A stretch of 64,000 nt of DNA, taken from positions 213,988 to 277,987 of the forward strand of contig NZ_JACIDZ010000005.1 in assembly GCF_014196625.1 (NCBI RefSeq). The letters run 5' to 3'. Made by a program: the position numbers and the translations under genes. Shown in pieces: positions 26,339-36,114 of this stretch. Below the pieces are notes generated by a model. The model was not told the origin of the DNA and searched no databases. It was given only the letters and a program-made list of their open reading frames with translations. Source of the stretch: Martelella radicis. Lineage in GTDB: Bacteria > Pseudomonadota > Alphaproteobacteria > Rhizobiales > Rhizobiaceae. Position 1 is the first letter of the stretch. Every line of letters starts with the position of its first letter.

Positions 26339-28282
26339 ATGTCATCGTCCGCGTCGAAAATGACGACCGGTGAACGCCTTCACCGCCACGAACGCTATGT
26401 CCCCGTCGACCACACCCGCGTCGCCTTCAATGCCGGGTTCTGGAAAAGCTGGCAGGAAACGGTCCGCGACGTCACCATTCCCACCCAGCACAAGCGACTG
26501 GAAGAGGAAGGCTTTCTCGAGGTTCTCGATTTCGACAACCCGCCCGGCCCGCTCGCCCGACCGATCCAGCCGAGCGGATTGTCGATGCAGCATTTCTTCG
26601 ATTCCGATTTCGGCAAGTGGATCGAGGCGGCAAGCTACACTTTGAAAAACCATCCGAACCCGGATATCGAGGCAAAGATCGACGCCATCGTCGAAAAGCT
26701 CGAACACGGGCAGATGGAAGACGGCTATCTCAACAGCTGGTTCATCCGCCGCGAGCCGGAAAAGCGCTGGACCAATCTGCGCGACCTGCATGAGATGTAT
26801 TCGATGGGCCATCTCATCGAAGGCGCCGTCGCCTATTTTGAAGCCACCGGCAAGCGCCGCTTTCTCGACGTGATGATCCGCGCTGTCGATCATATCATCG
26901 ACACGTTCGGCCCCGAACCCGGCAAGCTCAGGGGCTATGACGCGCATGAGGAAATCGAGCTGGCGCTGGTCAAGCTCTATCGGGTGACCGGTGATCCTCG
27001 CCATTTGAAGCTCTCCACCTATTTCGTCGACGAGCGCGGACAGATGCCCTCCTATTTTGACGATGAGGCCCGCCGGCGCGGCGAGGACCCGGCCGATTAT
27101 GTCTACGAGACCTATGCCTATAGCCAGGCCCACAAGCCGGTGCGCGAGCAAAACGAGGTCGTCGGCCATGCCGTGCGCGCCATGTATCTGCTCTCGGCGA
27201 TGACCGATCTGGCCTTTGAAAACGACGATCCGAGCCTGAAGGATGCCGCCGACCGGCTGTTTGCCAATCTCACCGGCCGCCAGCTTTATGTCACCGGCGG
27301 CCTCGGCCCGTCGGCGGCAAACGAAGGCTTCACCCGCGCCTTCGACCTGCCCAACGAAACCGCCTATGCCGAAACCTGCGCGGCGGTTGCGCTCGGCTTC
27401 TGGTGTTCGCGCCTGGCCGAAACCGACCTCGACGGCAAATATACCGATCAGCTTGAAACCGTGCTGTTCAACGGCGCGCTTTCCGGCATCGCCCGCGATG
27501 GCGAGCATTATTTCTACGAGAATGTTCTGGAAAGTCACGGCCAGAACCGGCGCTGGAAATGGCACTACTGCCCCTGCTGCCCGACCAATATCGCCCGCTT
27601 CATCACCTCGCTCGGACAGTATTTCTACACCACCAAGGGCAATGAAATTGCGGTGCATCTTTATGGCGCCAATGCCGCCGAATTCGATCTTGACGGAACA
27701 TTCGTGCGGCTCAGGCAGGAGACGGCCTATCCCTGGGAGGGCGATATCCGTATGACGCTCGGCCTGTTCCAGCCGACGGACCTCACCTTGAAACTGCGCA
27801 TCCCCGGCTGGTGCCGACGGGTGCGGGCGACACTCAACGGACGCGACGTACCGCTTGTTGCCGTGAAAGGCTACGTCACGGTGAGCGACACCTTCGAAGA
27901 TGGCGACGAACTGCGCCTCAGCTTCGACATGCCGGTGGAACGGCTCTATGCCCATCCGGCCGTTGGCGAGGATGCCGGGCGCGTCGCCTTCCGCCGCGGC
28001 CCGGTGGTCTACTGCGTCGAGGAAACCGATATCGGCATCGAGCCGCAGCGCCTGCGCATTGCCCCCGATGCCAGCCTGGAAGCCCGCTATGACGCCGATC
28101 TTCTTGGCGGGGCCGTGGTGCTGGAGGGCGAAGGCTTCGAAGCCGCCACGGACGGTTTTGACGGCGGGCTTTACCGAACTTCGCCGCCTGCCCTGAAACC
28201 CCGGCCGTTCCGCGCCATTCCCTATCACCTTTGGGCCAATCGCGAAGCCGGCGCGATGCAGGTCTGGCTGACGGAAAAGTAG
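26339..28282 (+). CDS. GH127 beta-L-arabinofuranosidase
   Basis: 647-residue (alpha/alpha)6-barrel glycoside hydrolase of the former DUF1680 group, the length of HypBA1 of Bifidobacterium longum. Zinc/thiolate catalytic residues can be placed: E345 and C347 in YAETCAA, C413 and C414 in CPCCPTN, and E329 in ANEGF. The 16-residue gap E329-E345 equals E322-E338 in HypBA1 (from memory). There is no signal peptide, so it acts in the cytosol on imported substrate. AAGGAG sits 6 bases before the ATG. The family removes beta-L-arabinofuranose, notably from arabinosylated hydroxyproline of extensins. The gene lies between transporter permeases and ATPase, amid hydroxyproline genes. Confidence 0.9.
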   Translation: MSSSASKMTTGERLHRHERYVPVDHTRVAFNAGFWKSWQETVRDVTIPTQHKRLEEEGFLEVLDFDNPPGPLARPIQPSGLSMQHFFDSDFGKWIEAASYTLKNHPNPDIEAKIDAIVEKLEHGQMEDGYLNSWFIRREPEKRWTNLRDLHEMYSMGHLIEGAVAYFEATGKRRFLDVMIRAVDHIIDTFGPEPGKLRGYDAHEEIELALVKLYRVTGDPRHLKLSTYFVDERGQMPSYFDDEARRRGEDPADYVYETYAYSQAHKPVREQNEVVGHAVRAMYLLSAMTDLAFENDDPSLKDAADRLFANLTGRQLYVTGGLGPSAANEGFTRAFDLPNETAYAETCAAVALGFWCSRLAETDLDGKYTDQLETVLFNGALSGIARDGEHYFYENVLESHGQNRRWKWHYCPCCPTNIARFITSLGQYFYTTKGNEIAVHLYGANAAEFDLDGTFVRLRQETAYPWEGDIRMTLGLFQPTDLTLKLRIPGWCRRVRATLNGRDVPLVAVKGYVTVSDTFEDGDELRLSFDMPVERLYAHPAVGEDAGRVAFRRGPVVYCVEETDIGIEPQRLRIAPDASLEARYDADLLGGAVVLEGEGFEAATDGFDGGLYRTSPPALKPRPFRAIPYHLWANREAGAMQVWLTEK

Positions 28283-28291
28283 GAGACGGAC

Positions 28292-29392
28292 ATGGCACGA
28301 CTGACACTGAAGAATGTGGTCAAATCCTACGGCATCTACGAGGCCGTCAGGGGCATCAATCTCGATATCGAGGACAATGAATTCGTCGTTTTCGTCGGCC
28401 CATCGGGCTGCGGAAAATCGACGACGCTCAGAATGATCGCCGGGCTGGAACATATTTCCGGCGGCGAGATTATCATCGGCGACGATGTCGTCAATCGTCT
28501 GGCGCCGGGCAAGCGCGATATCGCCATGGTGTTCCAGAACTACGCGCTCTACCCGCATATGAGCGTGCGCGAAAATATCGCCTTCTGCCTCGAACAGCAG
28601 CGCCTGCCGAAGGCCGAGATCGAAAAACGCATCACCGAGGCGACCAATACGCTGCGGATTTCGGAACTGCTGGAGCGCCGCCCCGGCGAACTTTCCGGCG
28701 GCCAGCGCCAGCGCGTCGCCATGGGCCGCGCCATCGTGCGCGATCCGAAAGTCTTCCTGTTCGACGAGCCGCTCTCCAATCTCGACGCCAAGCTCAGGGT
28801 CAGCATGCGCACGGAGATCAAGCGGCTGCACCAGTTGCTGCCGACGACGACGGTCTATGTCACCCACGATCAGGTCGAGGCAATGACCATGGCCGACCGC
28901 GTGGTGGTGATGAACCAGGGTCTCGTCGAACAAATGGGCGAACCGCAGGAGCTTTACTCAAGGCCGGTCAGCAAGTTTGTCGCCGGCTTCATCGGTTCGC
29001 CGTCGATGAACTTCCTGCCCGTCACGCTTGAGGCGGAAGGCGAGGCGCTTTTCCTGCTTTTTGCGGATGGCACCCGCATGGAAATCCCGGCCGAAAAGGC
29101 AGCGCAGTTCCGTCCTCATGCCGGTCGCGGCGCCACCTTCGGCATCCGTCCGGAGGCGATCACGCTCAGGCAGGAGCGCGACGGCTTCGTCCCCTTCGAT
29201 GCGGCAATCGATCTGGTCGAGCCACTGGGCGCGACCACCATGGCCTATTTCAGCATTGCCGGTGAGGAAATCTGCGCCAGCGTCGAGCCCGAGGAAAACC
29301 TGCGGGCCGGCACCACCGTGCCGTTATCCTTCAACCTCAACCGGATGCACCTGTTCGACCTGGAAACCGAACAGTCGCTGGCCGTTCACTGA
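28292..29392 (+). CDS. Sugar ABC transporter ATP-binding protein (UgpC/MsmK type)
   Basis: 366 residues. Walker A GPSGCGKST, Q-loop VFQNYALYPHM, signature LSGGQRQRVAMGRAIVR, Walker B VFLFDEPLSNLDAKLR, and His in YVTHDQVEAMTMADR. This exact pattern is that of CUT1 sugar importer ATPases. A C-terminal TOBE/MalK regulatory domain covers about residues 240-366. It is the last gene of the operon 23.2-29.4 kb, 9 bases after the glycosidase. It is convergent with the aldehyde dehydrogenase gene at 29449; the 56-base gap holds nothing notable. Confidence 0.93.
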   Translation: MARLTLKNVVKSYGIYEAVRGINLDIEDNEFVVFVGPSGCGKSTTLRMIAGLEHISGGEIIIGDDVVNRLAPGKRDIAMVFQNYALYPHMSVRENIAFCLEQQRLPKAEIEKRITEATNTLRISELLERRPGELSGGQRQRVAMGRAIVRDPKVFLFDEPLSNLDAKLRVSMRTEIKRLHQLLPTTTVYVTHDQVEAMTMADRVVVMNQGLVEQMGEPQELYSRPVSKFVAGFIGSPSMNFLPVTLEAEGEALFLLFADGTRMEIPAEKAAQFRPHAGRGATFGIRPEAITLRQERDGFVPFDAAIDLVEPLGATTMAYFSIAGEEICASVEPEENLRAGTTVPLSFNLNRMHLFDLETEQSLAVH

Positions 29393-29448
29393 ACCGGGCC
29401 GCCACCATGTGACGGGCCGGGCGGCAACGCGACGCGGCTCCCTGGCCC

Positions 29449-30978
29449 TCAGCCTTGCCCGCGCAGGGCCTTCGGAAGCAGGTCTGCCGGCATATCCTGA
29501 TAGGAAACCGGACGCAGGAAGCGATCAATCGCGAGTGTCCCGACTGAGGTTGAACGGGCGTCGGAGGTTGCCGGGTACGGCCCGCCATGAACCATGGCCG
29601 GAGACACCTCGACACCGGTGCCAAACCCGTTGACCAGCAGGCGGCCGGCCAGCATTTCCAGTTTCGGCATCAGTTTTCCAGCTGCCGGGTAGTCGCCCGC
29701 AGCAATATGGAGCGCGATGGTCAATTGCCCTTCGAGACCGTCGATCACGGTCTCCAGTTCCTCCGGATCGCGGCATCTGACGATCAGGCCAGCACTGCCA
29801 AAGACTTCGTCATGCAGGCTCTTGTCGTTGAGGAAGGAAGCAGCCGTTGTTTCGAAAAGGGCGGCCTGTCCGTGAAAATCGTCGCCCTGCTGTCCTTCGG
29901 CCAACCGGGTCACGGCGCCGTTGCCAACAAGCCGGGCCACGCCGTCACGATAAGCCTTGCTGATGCCGGGGGTCAGCATGGTCTGGGCCGGAACATCTTT
30001 CAGAGCCTCGACGGCACCGGCCTTGAAGGCTTCGAGACCCTCGCTTTCAACGGCGAGGATCAGGCCGGGATTGGTGCAGAACTGACCGGCGCCCAGCGTC
30101 AGGGACGCCGCGAAAGCCGTGCCGATCTCGCGGCCACGCGCCTTCAACGCTTCGGGGAACAGAAGGACCGGGTTGATTGCGCTCATTTCGGCATAAACCG
30201 GGATCGGTACGTCGCGTTTCGCCGCAATATCGATCAGCGCGAGGCCGCCCCGGCGCGAACCGGTGAAGCCGACGGCGCGGATAAGGGGGTGGGCAACCAG
30301 AGCACCGCCGATGTCATAGCCGGTATCATGCAGCATCGAGAACGTACCCTCCGGCATGCCGCAATCGATGACGGCCTGCTGCACGGCACGGGCCACCAGT
30401 TCCGATGTGCCAAGATGGGCCGGATGGGCCTTGACCACGACCGGACATCCGGCCGCAAGTGCGGAGGCGGTATCACCGCCGGCCACAGAAAACGCCAAAG
30501 GAAAATTCGACGCGCCGAAGACAGCAACCGGGCCAAGCCCGAGCTTGCGCAGCCTGAGATCGGGCTTGGGCGGCGTGCGCGTCGCATCGGCGGGATCGAA
30601 ACGCAGATCCTGAAACGCGCCTTCCCGCACAACGCCGGCAAACAAACGCAGCTGGTTAACGGTGCGCATGCGTTCGCCCTCCAGACGCGCGCGCGGCAGG
30701 CCGCTTTCGGCCATCGCCCGCTCGATCAGCAGGTCTCCGATGGACAGGATATTTTCGGCCGCCTTTTCCAGAAATGCGGCTCGGTCTTCCAGCGCTGTCT
30801 CGCGGTAGACCGGAAACGCCTGCCATGCCAGATTCACCGCCTCCTCGAGATCGGCTGCGCTCGCACCGCCAAAGACACCATCCAATGCCTTCCCGGTGGC
30901 GGCTTCCAGTGCCGTCAGCGTGCCATTCTCGCCCCTGCGTGTCTTATTGCCGATCAGCAATTCGCCGGTGATTGTCAT
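29449..30978 (-). CDS. Alpha-ketoglutaric semialdehyde (2,5-dioxovalerate) dehydrogenase
   Basis: 509-residue ALDH of the KGSADH-II/III type, recognisable by the start with [43 protein letters not shown] (catalytic Glu) and [10 protein letters not shown] (Cys nucleophile). It oxidises alpha-ketoglutaric semialdehyde to 2-oxoglutarate, the last step of both trans-4-hydroxyproline degradation (HypH) and oxidative L-arabinose or glucarate degradation. The ATG at 30978 follows GAGGA by 7 bases. It lies downstream of the Xaa-Pro peptidase gene in the same operon; the 116-base spacer between them holds no gene. It links peptide, hydroxyproline and pentose catabolism to the TCA cycle. Confidence 0.9.
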   Translation of the reverse strand: MTITGELLIGNKTRRGENGTLTALEAATGKALDGVFGGASAADLEEAVNLAWQAFPVYRETALEDRAAFLEKAAENILSIGDLLIERAMAESGLPRARLEGERMRTVNQLRLFAGVVREGAFQDLRFDPADATRTPPKPDLRLRKLGLGPVAVFGASNFPLAFSVAGGDTASALAAGCPVVVKAHPAHLGTSELVARAVQQAVIDCGMPEGTFSMLHDTGYDIGGALVAHPLIRAVGFTGSRRGGLALIDIAAKRDVPIPVYAEMSAINPVLLFPEALKARGREIGTAFAASLTLGAGQFCTNPGLILAVESEGLEAFKAGAVEALKDVPAQTMLTPGISKAYRDGVARLVGNGAVTRLAEGQQGDDFHGQAALFETTAASFLNDKSLHDEVFGSAGLIVRCRDPEELETVIDGLEGQLTIALHIAAGDYPAAGKLMPKLEMLAGRLLVNGFGTGVEVSPAMVHGGPYPATSDARSTSVGTLAIDRFLRPVSYQDMPADLLPKALRGQG

Positions 30979-31094
30979 TGGTGAATCCTCAGTCTGGTGT
31001 TCAGTTCGATCGTGTTTCAAGCGCAGCAGGACATAGCTGCCGTCTTCGATGATGTCGGCAGGAGGCCGGTCTCTCGGCGGTGCGTGCGAAAGCG

Positions 31095-32237
31095 TCACGC
31101 AAAGGGTTCAGTCGGGCTTTTGCCGGGCTGCGTGAACCAGATCGGCCCACTGTCGCCCATGTGAATGATGTCTTCGAGACGCACGCCGAAGGCATCAGGC
31201 ACCACAATCATCGGCTCGTTGGAAAAGCACATGCCGGGGACAAGCGGCGTGGTGTTGCCGCGCACGATAAACGGCGCTTCGTGGATATCCATGCCGAGCC
31301 CGTGGCCTGCCCTGTGCGGCAGGCCGGGCAGCTTATAGTCGGGTCCAAGGCCATGGGCGGCGATTATGCGGCGGGCGGCATCGTCGAGGGTTTCCGCCGT
31401 AACGCCCGGTTTTGCAGCATCGAACACCGCCTGCTGTGCCTCCCGCTCGATCGCCCATATCCGCGCGAACTCAGCCGAGGGCTCGCTTTTGACGTAGGTG
31501 CGCGTCATGTCCGACTGATAGCCGCCGACAATCGTGCCGGTATCGACCAGGATGATATCGCCCTCGGCATAGGTCTGGTCGTAATCGACGCCATGCGGCA
31601 GCGACGTCGCTGCACCGAAAGAGCAGATCGCAAACGTGCTGCCCGAACCGCAGAGCGCACGATGGGTCTCCTCGATAAAGCGCACGACCTCCGAAGCGCG
31701 GATCCCTGGTTCGATCAGCGCATGAACCCGGCGATGCACCTCCAGCGTCGCGTCCATCGCATACTGCATCAGCGCGATCTCGGCCGGCGATTTCACCGCC
31801 CTGAGCGCCGAGATCATCGGCCCGCCATCGGTGAGCCGCTCCGGCGCGATCTGCCGTGCCAGGGCCGAATAGACGAAAAAGGGTAGCGCATCATCAAGCG
31901 CCAGTGTCTGTTGGCGGCCGAGAAGCCTTGCCACGAGCGCTGCGGCATTTTCATGCTCTTCCCATGCGGCGATATCGCCTTCGATCCGTTCGAGCGTTTC
32001 GATTTTCGAGACCTCGAAGGCCGGGGCGATATAGGTCAGGCGATCGGCAGTAATCAGGGCGCCGACCAGGCGTTCGCTGGGATGCCAGACGAGCCCGGTA
32101 AAATAGGTGAGGCTTGTGGTCGGCCCCACAAGCACGGCATCCGTGCCAGCCGCCTCCATGGCCGCGCGCAGACGTGAGATGCGGCCCTTGCGCTCTTCTT
32201 CGCCGATCGGTGCTGGACGATTGCTGGCGGTTGTCAC
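31095..32237 (-). CDS. Xaa-Pro dipeptidase/aminopeptidase (M24 family)
   Basis: 380-residue pita-bread metallopeptidase with a creatinase-like N-terminal domain (about 1-140). The five metal ligands are visible: Asp in [16 protein letters not shown] (two), His in [13 protein letters not shown], Glu in SNEPMIVV and Glu in VRLEDII. It cleaves the bond before Pro or hydroxyproline in dipeptides or short peptides in the cytosol. The GTG at 32237 has GGAG at the right distance; an ATG 45 bases earlier has none. It is divergent from the peptide-binding-protein gene across a shared palindrome and probably supplies free hydroxyproline from imported peptides. Confidence 0.88.
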   Translation of the reverse strand: MTTASNRPAPIGEEERKGRISRLRAAMEAAGTDAVLVGPTTSLTYFTGLVWHPSERLVGALITADRLTYIAPAFEVSKIETLERIEGDIAAWEEHENAAALVARLLGRQQTLALDDALPFFVYSALARQIAPERLTDGGPMISALRAVKSPAEIALMQYAMDATLEVHRRVHALIEPGIRASEVVRFIEETHRALCGSGSTFAICSFGAATSLPHGVDYDQTYAEGDIILVDTGTIVGGYQSDMTRTYVKSEPSAEFARIWAIEREAQQAVFDAAKPGVTAETLDDAARRIIAAHGLGPDYKLPGLPHRAGHGLGMDIHEAPFIVRGNTTPLVPGMCFSNEPMIVVPDAFGVRLEDIIHMGDSGPIWFTQPGKSPTEPFA

Positions 32238-32315
32238 AGCGATTTCTCCACTTTCATTCGGGCACGAGCCGGGATTGCTCATTCATCAAATCGGCCCTAC
32301 CATATTTGTCGTCAG

Positions 32316-32327
32316 TTTGTCGACATT
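32316..32327. promoter_or_regulatory. Palindrome TTTGTCGACATT, regulon site 3
   Basis: TGTCGACA core (32318-32325) in the 175-base divergent region between the Xaa-Pro peptidase and the peptide-binding-protein gene. A partial direct repeat TTTGTCG lies 11 bases to its left. It is suited to controlling both operons through one regulator. Confidence 0.62.
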
Positions 32328-32412
32328 ATCATTGACAAGCATTGCTCAATCGCAAAAATTGCTTGGGAACCGATGGGCATGACCATGCCGTGACAAAAAA
32401 GGGAACACTGCC

Positions 32413-34155
32413 ATGACTGCATTCAACGGAAGAAAACTGCTGAGGCTCGCCATCTCAGTGCTTGCCGCCTCCACAGCCACGGCGGCACTTGCAGCATCAC
32501 CTCAGACCGGCGGAACGCTGAAGATCGTCGGAACCGCCGATATCGATCATTTCGATCCGACCTCGGCGGCTCTCGTCACTTCGAACAACTTCCTGCGTGC
32601 TGTCAGCCGTCAGCTGATCAGCTATGAGGCTTCGACCGATGACGATGCCAGGCTTCAGCCGAAAGGCGATCTGGTGACGGAGGTGCCCCAGCCGACCAAT
32701 GACGGCCTGACCTACACCTTCACCCTGCGCGATGGTGTTGCCTGGGATGCGCCGGACGGCCCGCGCCCGATGGTCGCCGCCGATTTCGAACGCGGCATGA
32801 AGCGCATGTGCAACCCCTCTCTCGGCTCGGCGGCTCTGACCTACTATGTCGACCTGATCGAGGGCATGCGCAGTTTCTGCGATGGTTTCGCCGAGATCGA
32901 ACCGACCGCTGCGGCAATGAAGGACTATATCGAAAACAACGATATCGCTGGCATCGAAACGCCGGATGACAAGACCATCGTCATCAACCTCACCGAAACG
33001 GCGGGCGACTTCATCTACATGCTGTCACTGCCGACCTCAGCACCGGCGCCGGTCGAAGTGCTCGACTATATGCCCGATGGCCCGGACTACCGCGACAACT
33101 TCATTGCCTCCGGCCCCTATACCGTCGAAAGCTATGTGCCCGACAGCACGATCAAGCTGGTGCGCAACCCGGCATGGACCACTGAATCCGACCCGCTGCG
33201 CGGTGGCTATGTCGATAATATCGACATCACCTTCGGCATTCAGCCGGATGCGGCCATCCAGCAGCTTCAGGCCGGCGACGCCGACATGACCTACGACATC
33301 ATCATTCCGCCGGCGATTTTGCAGATGCTGACGGCGACAGGTGATGACATGCTCCTCACCATGTCGGTTGGTCGCACAGCCTTCCTCTGGTTCAACACGA
33401 TGACGGACAATAATGACGGCGCGCTGCGCGACCTGCGTATTCGCCAGGCGGTGCAATATGCCATCGACAAGGCCGCCATCGTGCAGCAGATGGGCGGGCC
33501 GATGGTCGCCGCCCCCCAGAACGGCATTTTCGGTCCCGGCGTTCTCGGCTTCCATGAATTCGACCTCTATCCCAGCGAGGGGTCGGCCGGCGATCCCGAG
33601 AAGGCCAAGGCGCTGCTTGCCGAAGCCGGATATCCCGATGGCATCACGCTGAAAATGCCGTTCCGCAACCAGAATGCCGAACCGGCGATTGCACAGACCA
33701 TTCAGGCCAGCCTGAAAAAGGCCGGCATCGAGTTGGAACTGACGCCGGTTGCGCCGTCGGACTATTATTCGAAGTTCATGACCAACCAGGAAAACACCAA
33801 GGCGGGGCTGTGGGATATCGCGCCGGTGGGCTGGTCGCCGGACTGGGTTGGCGGGGCCGCCCGCTCTGTGTTCCAGCCGCAGTTCACCTATAACGGCACG
33901 CATCAAACCTATAACTATGTCGACTACAACAATCCGGAGGCCAACGAGATCGCCAAGCAGGCCATCAACGCGACAACGCCGGAGCAGGCTTCCAAGCTTT
34001 GGGGCCAGGTCGACGAACTGGTGATGAAGGACTCGCCGGTCGCACCCTACACGACCGAAAACGTGATCCTCTACCACGGTGAAGCGGTCGAGAATTTCCA
34101 GCCCTATGCGCTTGGCGCCCAGGGCGACTGGACCAATGTCTGGCTGAGCCGCTGA
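32413..34155 (+). CDS. Peptide ABC transporter substrate-binding protein (DppA/OppA type)
   Basis: 580-residue periplasmic protein. The signal peptide ends at ALAAS (about residue 28), and the mature protein begins PQTGGTLKIVGTADIDHFDPTSA, the standard SBP_bac_5 start. Further signatures are TFTLRDGVAWDAPDG, GPYTVESY and LRIRQAVQYAIDKAAI. The length suits oligopeptide or dipeptide receptors. The ATPase and permeases at 34.2-38.0 kb and an Xaa-Pro peptidase follow in the same operon, pointing to proline- or hydroxyproline-containing peptides as ligands (inference). Confidence 0.92.
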   Translation: MTAFNGRKLLRLAISVLAASTATAALAASPQTGGTLKIVGTADIDHFDPTSAALVTSNNFLRAVSRQLISYEASTDDDARLQPKGDLVTEVPQPTNDGLTYTFTLRDGVAWDAPDGPRPMVAADFERGMKRMCNPSLGSAALTYYVDLIEGMRSFCDGFAEIEPTAAAMKDYIENNDIAGIETPDDKTIVINLTETAGDFIYMLSLPTSAPAPVEVLDYMPDGPDYRDNFIASGPYTVESYVPDSTIKLVRNPAWTTESDPLRGGYVDNIDITFGIQPDAAIQQLQAGDADMTYDIIIPPAILQMLTATGDDMLLTMSVGRTAFLWFNTMTDNNDGALRDLRIRQAVQYAIDKAAIVQQMGGPMVAAPQNGIFGPGVLGFHEFDLYPSEGSAGDPEKAKALLAEAGYPDGITLKMPFRNQNAEPAIAQTIQASLKKAGIELELTPVAPSDYYSKFMTNQENTKAGLWDIAPVGWSPDWVGGAARSVFQPQFTYNGTHQTYNYVDYNNPEANEIAKQAINATTPEQASKLWGQVDELVMKDSPVAPYTTENVILYHGEAVENFQPYALGAQGDWTNVWLSR

Positions 34156-34198
34156 TGATCGCAGCGGCTGCCCATTGCAGCTGCCACATGCAGACCAA

Positions 34199-34223
34199 GG
34201 CGGGCGGGGCCTCCCCGCCTGCC
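34199..34223 (+). other. Hairpin after the peptide-binding-protein gene
   Basis: GGCGGGCGGGG (34199-34209) and CCCCGCCTGCC (34213-34223) form an 11-bp stem with one imperfect pair and a 3-base loop. As with the other binding-protein genes in the window, this probably stabilises the upstream message or attenuates read-through. Confidence 0.5.
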
Positions 34224-34248
34224 ACCGTTCTGTCCTGGAGGCAATTTT

Positions 34249-36114
34249 TTGACATCCATTCTCGACATACGTGATCTGACTGTCGAAATTCCGACCGAGG
34301 ACGGCATCGTCCATGCGGTCAACAAGGTTTCCTTCCGTGTCGAAAAGGGAACGCTTTTCGGGATCGCAGGCGAATCCGGCTCCGGTAAGAGCGTCCTGAC
34401 GCAGGCCATCATGGGCTTTCTGCCCAACGCCGAGATCTCGGGGCAGGCCGTGTTCGAAGACGAGAACCTTCTTGCCGTGTCACACCGGCGCCTGCGTGCC
34501 TTGCGGGGCTCTCGCATCGGCATGATCTTTCAGGACCCGCTCTCAAGCCTGCACCCCTACTACACGATCGGCGCCCAGATCGCCGAAATGGTCCACGCCC
34601 ATGAGCGGGTTTCGCGCAAGGCGGCCAGGGCGCGGGTGGTCGACATGCTGTCGCGCGTCGGCATTCGTGATGCGGAGCAGCGTTTCGATGATTATCCCCA
34701 TCAGTTCTCCGGCGGCATGCGACAGCGCGTGATGATCGCCATGGCGCTGATCCTCAATCCGCCGCTCATCATCGCCGACGAACCCACGACCGCACTTGAT
34801 GTCACCGTTCAGGCACAGATCATTGCGCTGCTGGACGAGATGCGCCGTGAGCGCGGTACGACCGTGATCATGATCACCCACGACCTGTCGCTGCTTTCCT
34901 CTATCGCCGACAAGGTCATGGTCATGTATGCGGGAAACCGTATGGAGATCGGGCCTTCGGCAACCCTTTTTTCTGCGCCGGTGCATCCTTATACCGCCGG
35001 CCTTTTGAATTCCTCGCCGGCGAAATACACGCCCGGCTCCATGATCGAGCCGATCACCGGCCGCCCGCCAAGCCTCCTGTCACCGCCGAAGGGCTGCGTG
35101 TTCCGCCAGCGCTGTGCCAAGGCCATGGACATCTGTATCCGCGTCCCGCCGCTCAGGTTGTTCGATGACGGGACAGAGGCTCTATGCTGGAAAGAAGGGG
35201 AGGATCGCACTGAACCCGCCACATCCTCCCTATCACGCGAGACCGCCACGGCGGGCCCCATTGCCCGCGACCGCACAAAAATGATCGAAGCCGTCAATGT
35301 GCATTTGAGCTATGAGACCGGCGGCGGGATGCGCGGTGTGCCCAAGACGCTTGATGTTCTCAAAGGGATCGACCTGACGCTCTTCAAGGGCGAGACGCTT
35401 GGCCTTGTGGGCGAATCGGGTTGCGGGAAATCCACGCTTGCGCGGGTTCTGGCAGGGCTGGTTCCCGCCAGTTCCGGCGACGTTGTCGTCGAGGGGCAGA
35501 TGCTCGATAGCCTGACGCATGACGACTGGCGCGCCATGCGAAAACGCATCCAGCTTGTATTCCAGGACCCCTTCGGCTCGCTCAATCCGCGCCGACGGGT
35601 CAGCTCCATCATTGGCGACCCATTCCGCATTCACAAGGTCTGTTCCGGCGCCGAACGCAAACACCGCGTTCAGGCGCTGATGGAACGCGTCGGCCTGAAC
35701 CCGGAACATTACAACCGCTACCCTTCCGAGTTCTCCGGCGGCCAGCGACAGCGCATCGGCATTGCCCGCGCGCTCGCGCTTCATCCCGATATCATCATCT
35801 TCGACGAGCCGGTTTCCGCGCTTGATGTCTCGATCCAGGCGCAGATCCTCAATCTGATGCGCAGCCTGCAGCAGGAAATGGACCTGACCTTCCTGTTCAT
35901 CTCGCATGACCTGTCCGTGGTCCGCCATGTCTGCGACAGGATTGCCGTCATGAACAAGGGGCGCATTGTCGAACTTGGCGCAGCCGAAGACATCTATGCC
36001 GCACCGCGCGATCCCTATACCCGCGAACTGATGGCCGCTTCCCTGCATGAGATTTCAGCCGAGGCATTGCCCGCGCGCCGGCTCATCGACAGCATAGGAG
36101 GAGAAGTCGCATGA
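34249..36114 (+). CDS. Fused dual ATPase of a peptide ABC importer (DppD-DppF type)
   Basis: 621 residues containing two complete ABC domains. The first (about 1-330) has Walker A GESGSGKS, signature FSGGMRQR, Walker [13 protein letters not shown] and a Cys-containing oligopeptide C-terminal motif [14 protein letters not shown]. The second (about 345-620) has [16 protein letters not shown] and [12 protein letters not shown]. Such GsiA/YejF-like fusions replace separate DppD and DppF. Initiation is at a TTG (34249) after TGGAGG; no ATG fits. It is placed before the permeases, unlike the usual B-C-D-F order. Confidence 0.9.
   Translation: MTSILDIRDLTVEIPTEDGIVHAVNKVSFRVEKGTLFGIAGESGSGKSVLTQAIMGFLPNAEISGQAVFEDENLLAVSHRRLRALRGSRIGMIFQDPLSSLHPYYTIGAQIAEMVHAHERVSRKAARARVVDMLSRVGIRDAEQRFDDYPHQFSGGMRQRVMIAMALILNPPLIIADEPTTALDVTVQAQIIALLDEMRRERGTTVIMITHDLSLLSSIADKVMVMYAGNRMEIGPSATLFSAPVHPYTAGLLNSSPAKYTPGSMIEPITGRPPSLLSPPKGCVFRQRCAKAMDICIRVPPLRLFDDGTEALCWKEGEDRTEPATSSLSRETATAGPIARDRTKMIEAVNVHLSYETGGGMRGVPKTLDVLKGIDLTLFKGETLGLVGESGCGKSTLARVLAGLVPASSGDVVVEGQMLDSLTHDDWRAMRKRIQLVFQDPFGSLNPRRRVSSIIGDPFRIHKVCSGAERKHRVQALMERVGLNPEHYNRYPSEFSGGQRQRIGIARALALHPDIIIFDEPVSALDVSIQAQILNLMRSLQQEMDLTFLFISHDLSVVRHVCDRIAVMNKGRIVELGAAEDIYAAPRDPYTRELMAASLHEISAEALPARRLIDSIGGEVA

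Noticed and set aside
26342..28933. Very long open frame antisense to the GH127 and ATPase genes
   Set aside because: It lies entirely opposite two well-supported genes, has no ribosome site or recognisable domain, and is the expected by-product of GC-rich codon bias. The same applies to the long frame opposite nrtA/nrtB/ATPase near 49.9-52.6 kb.
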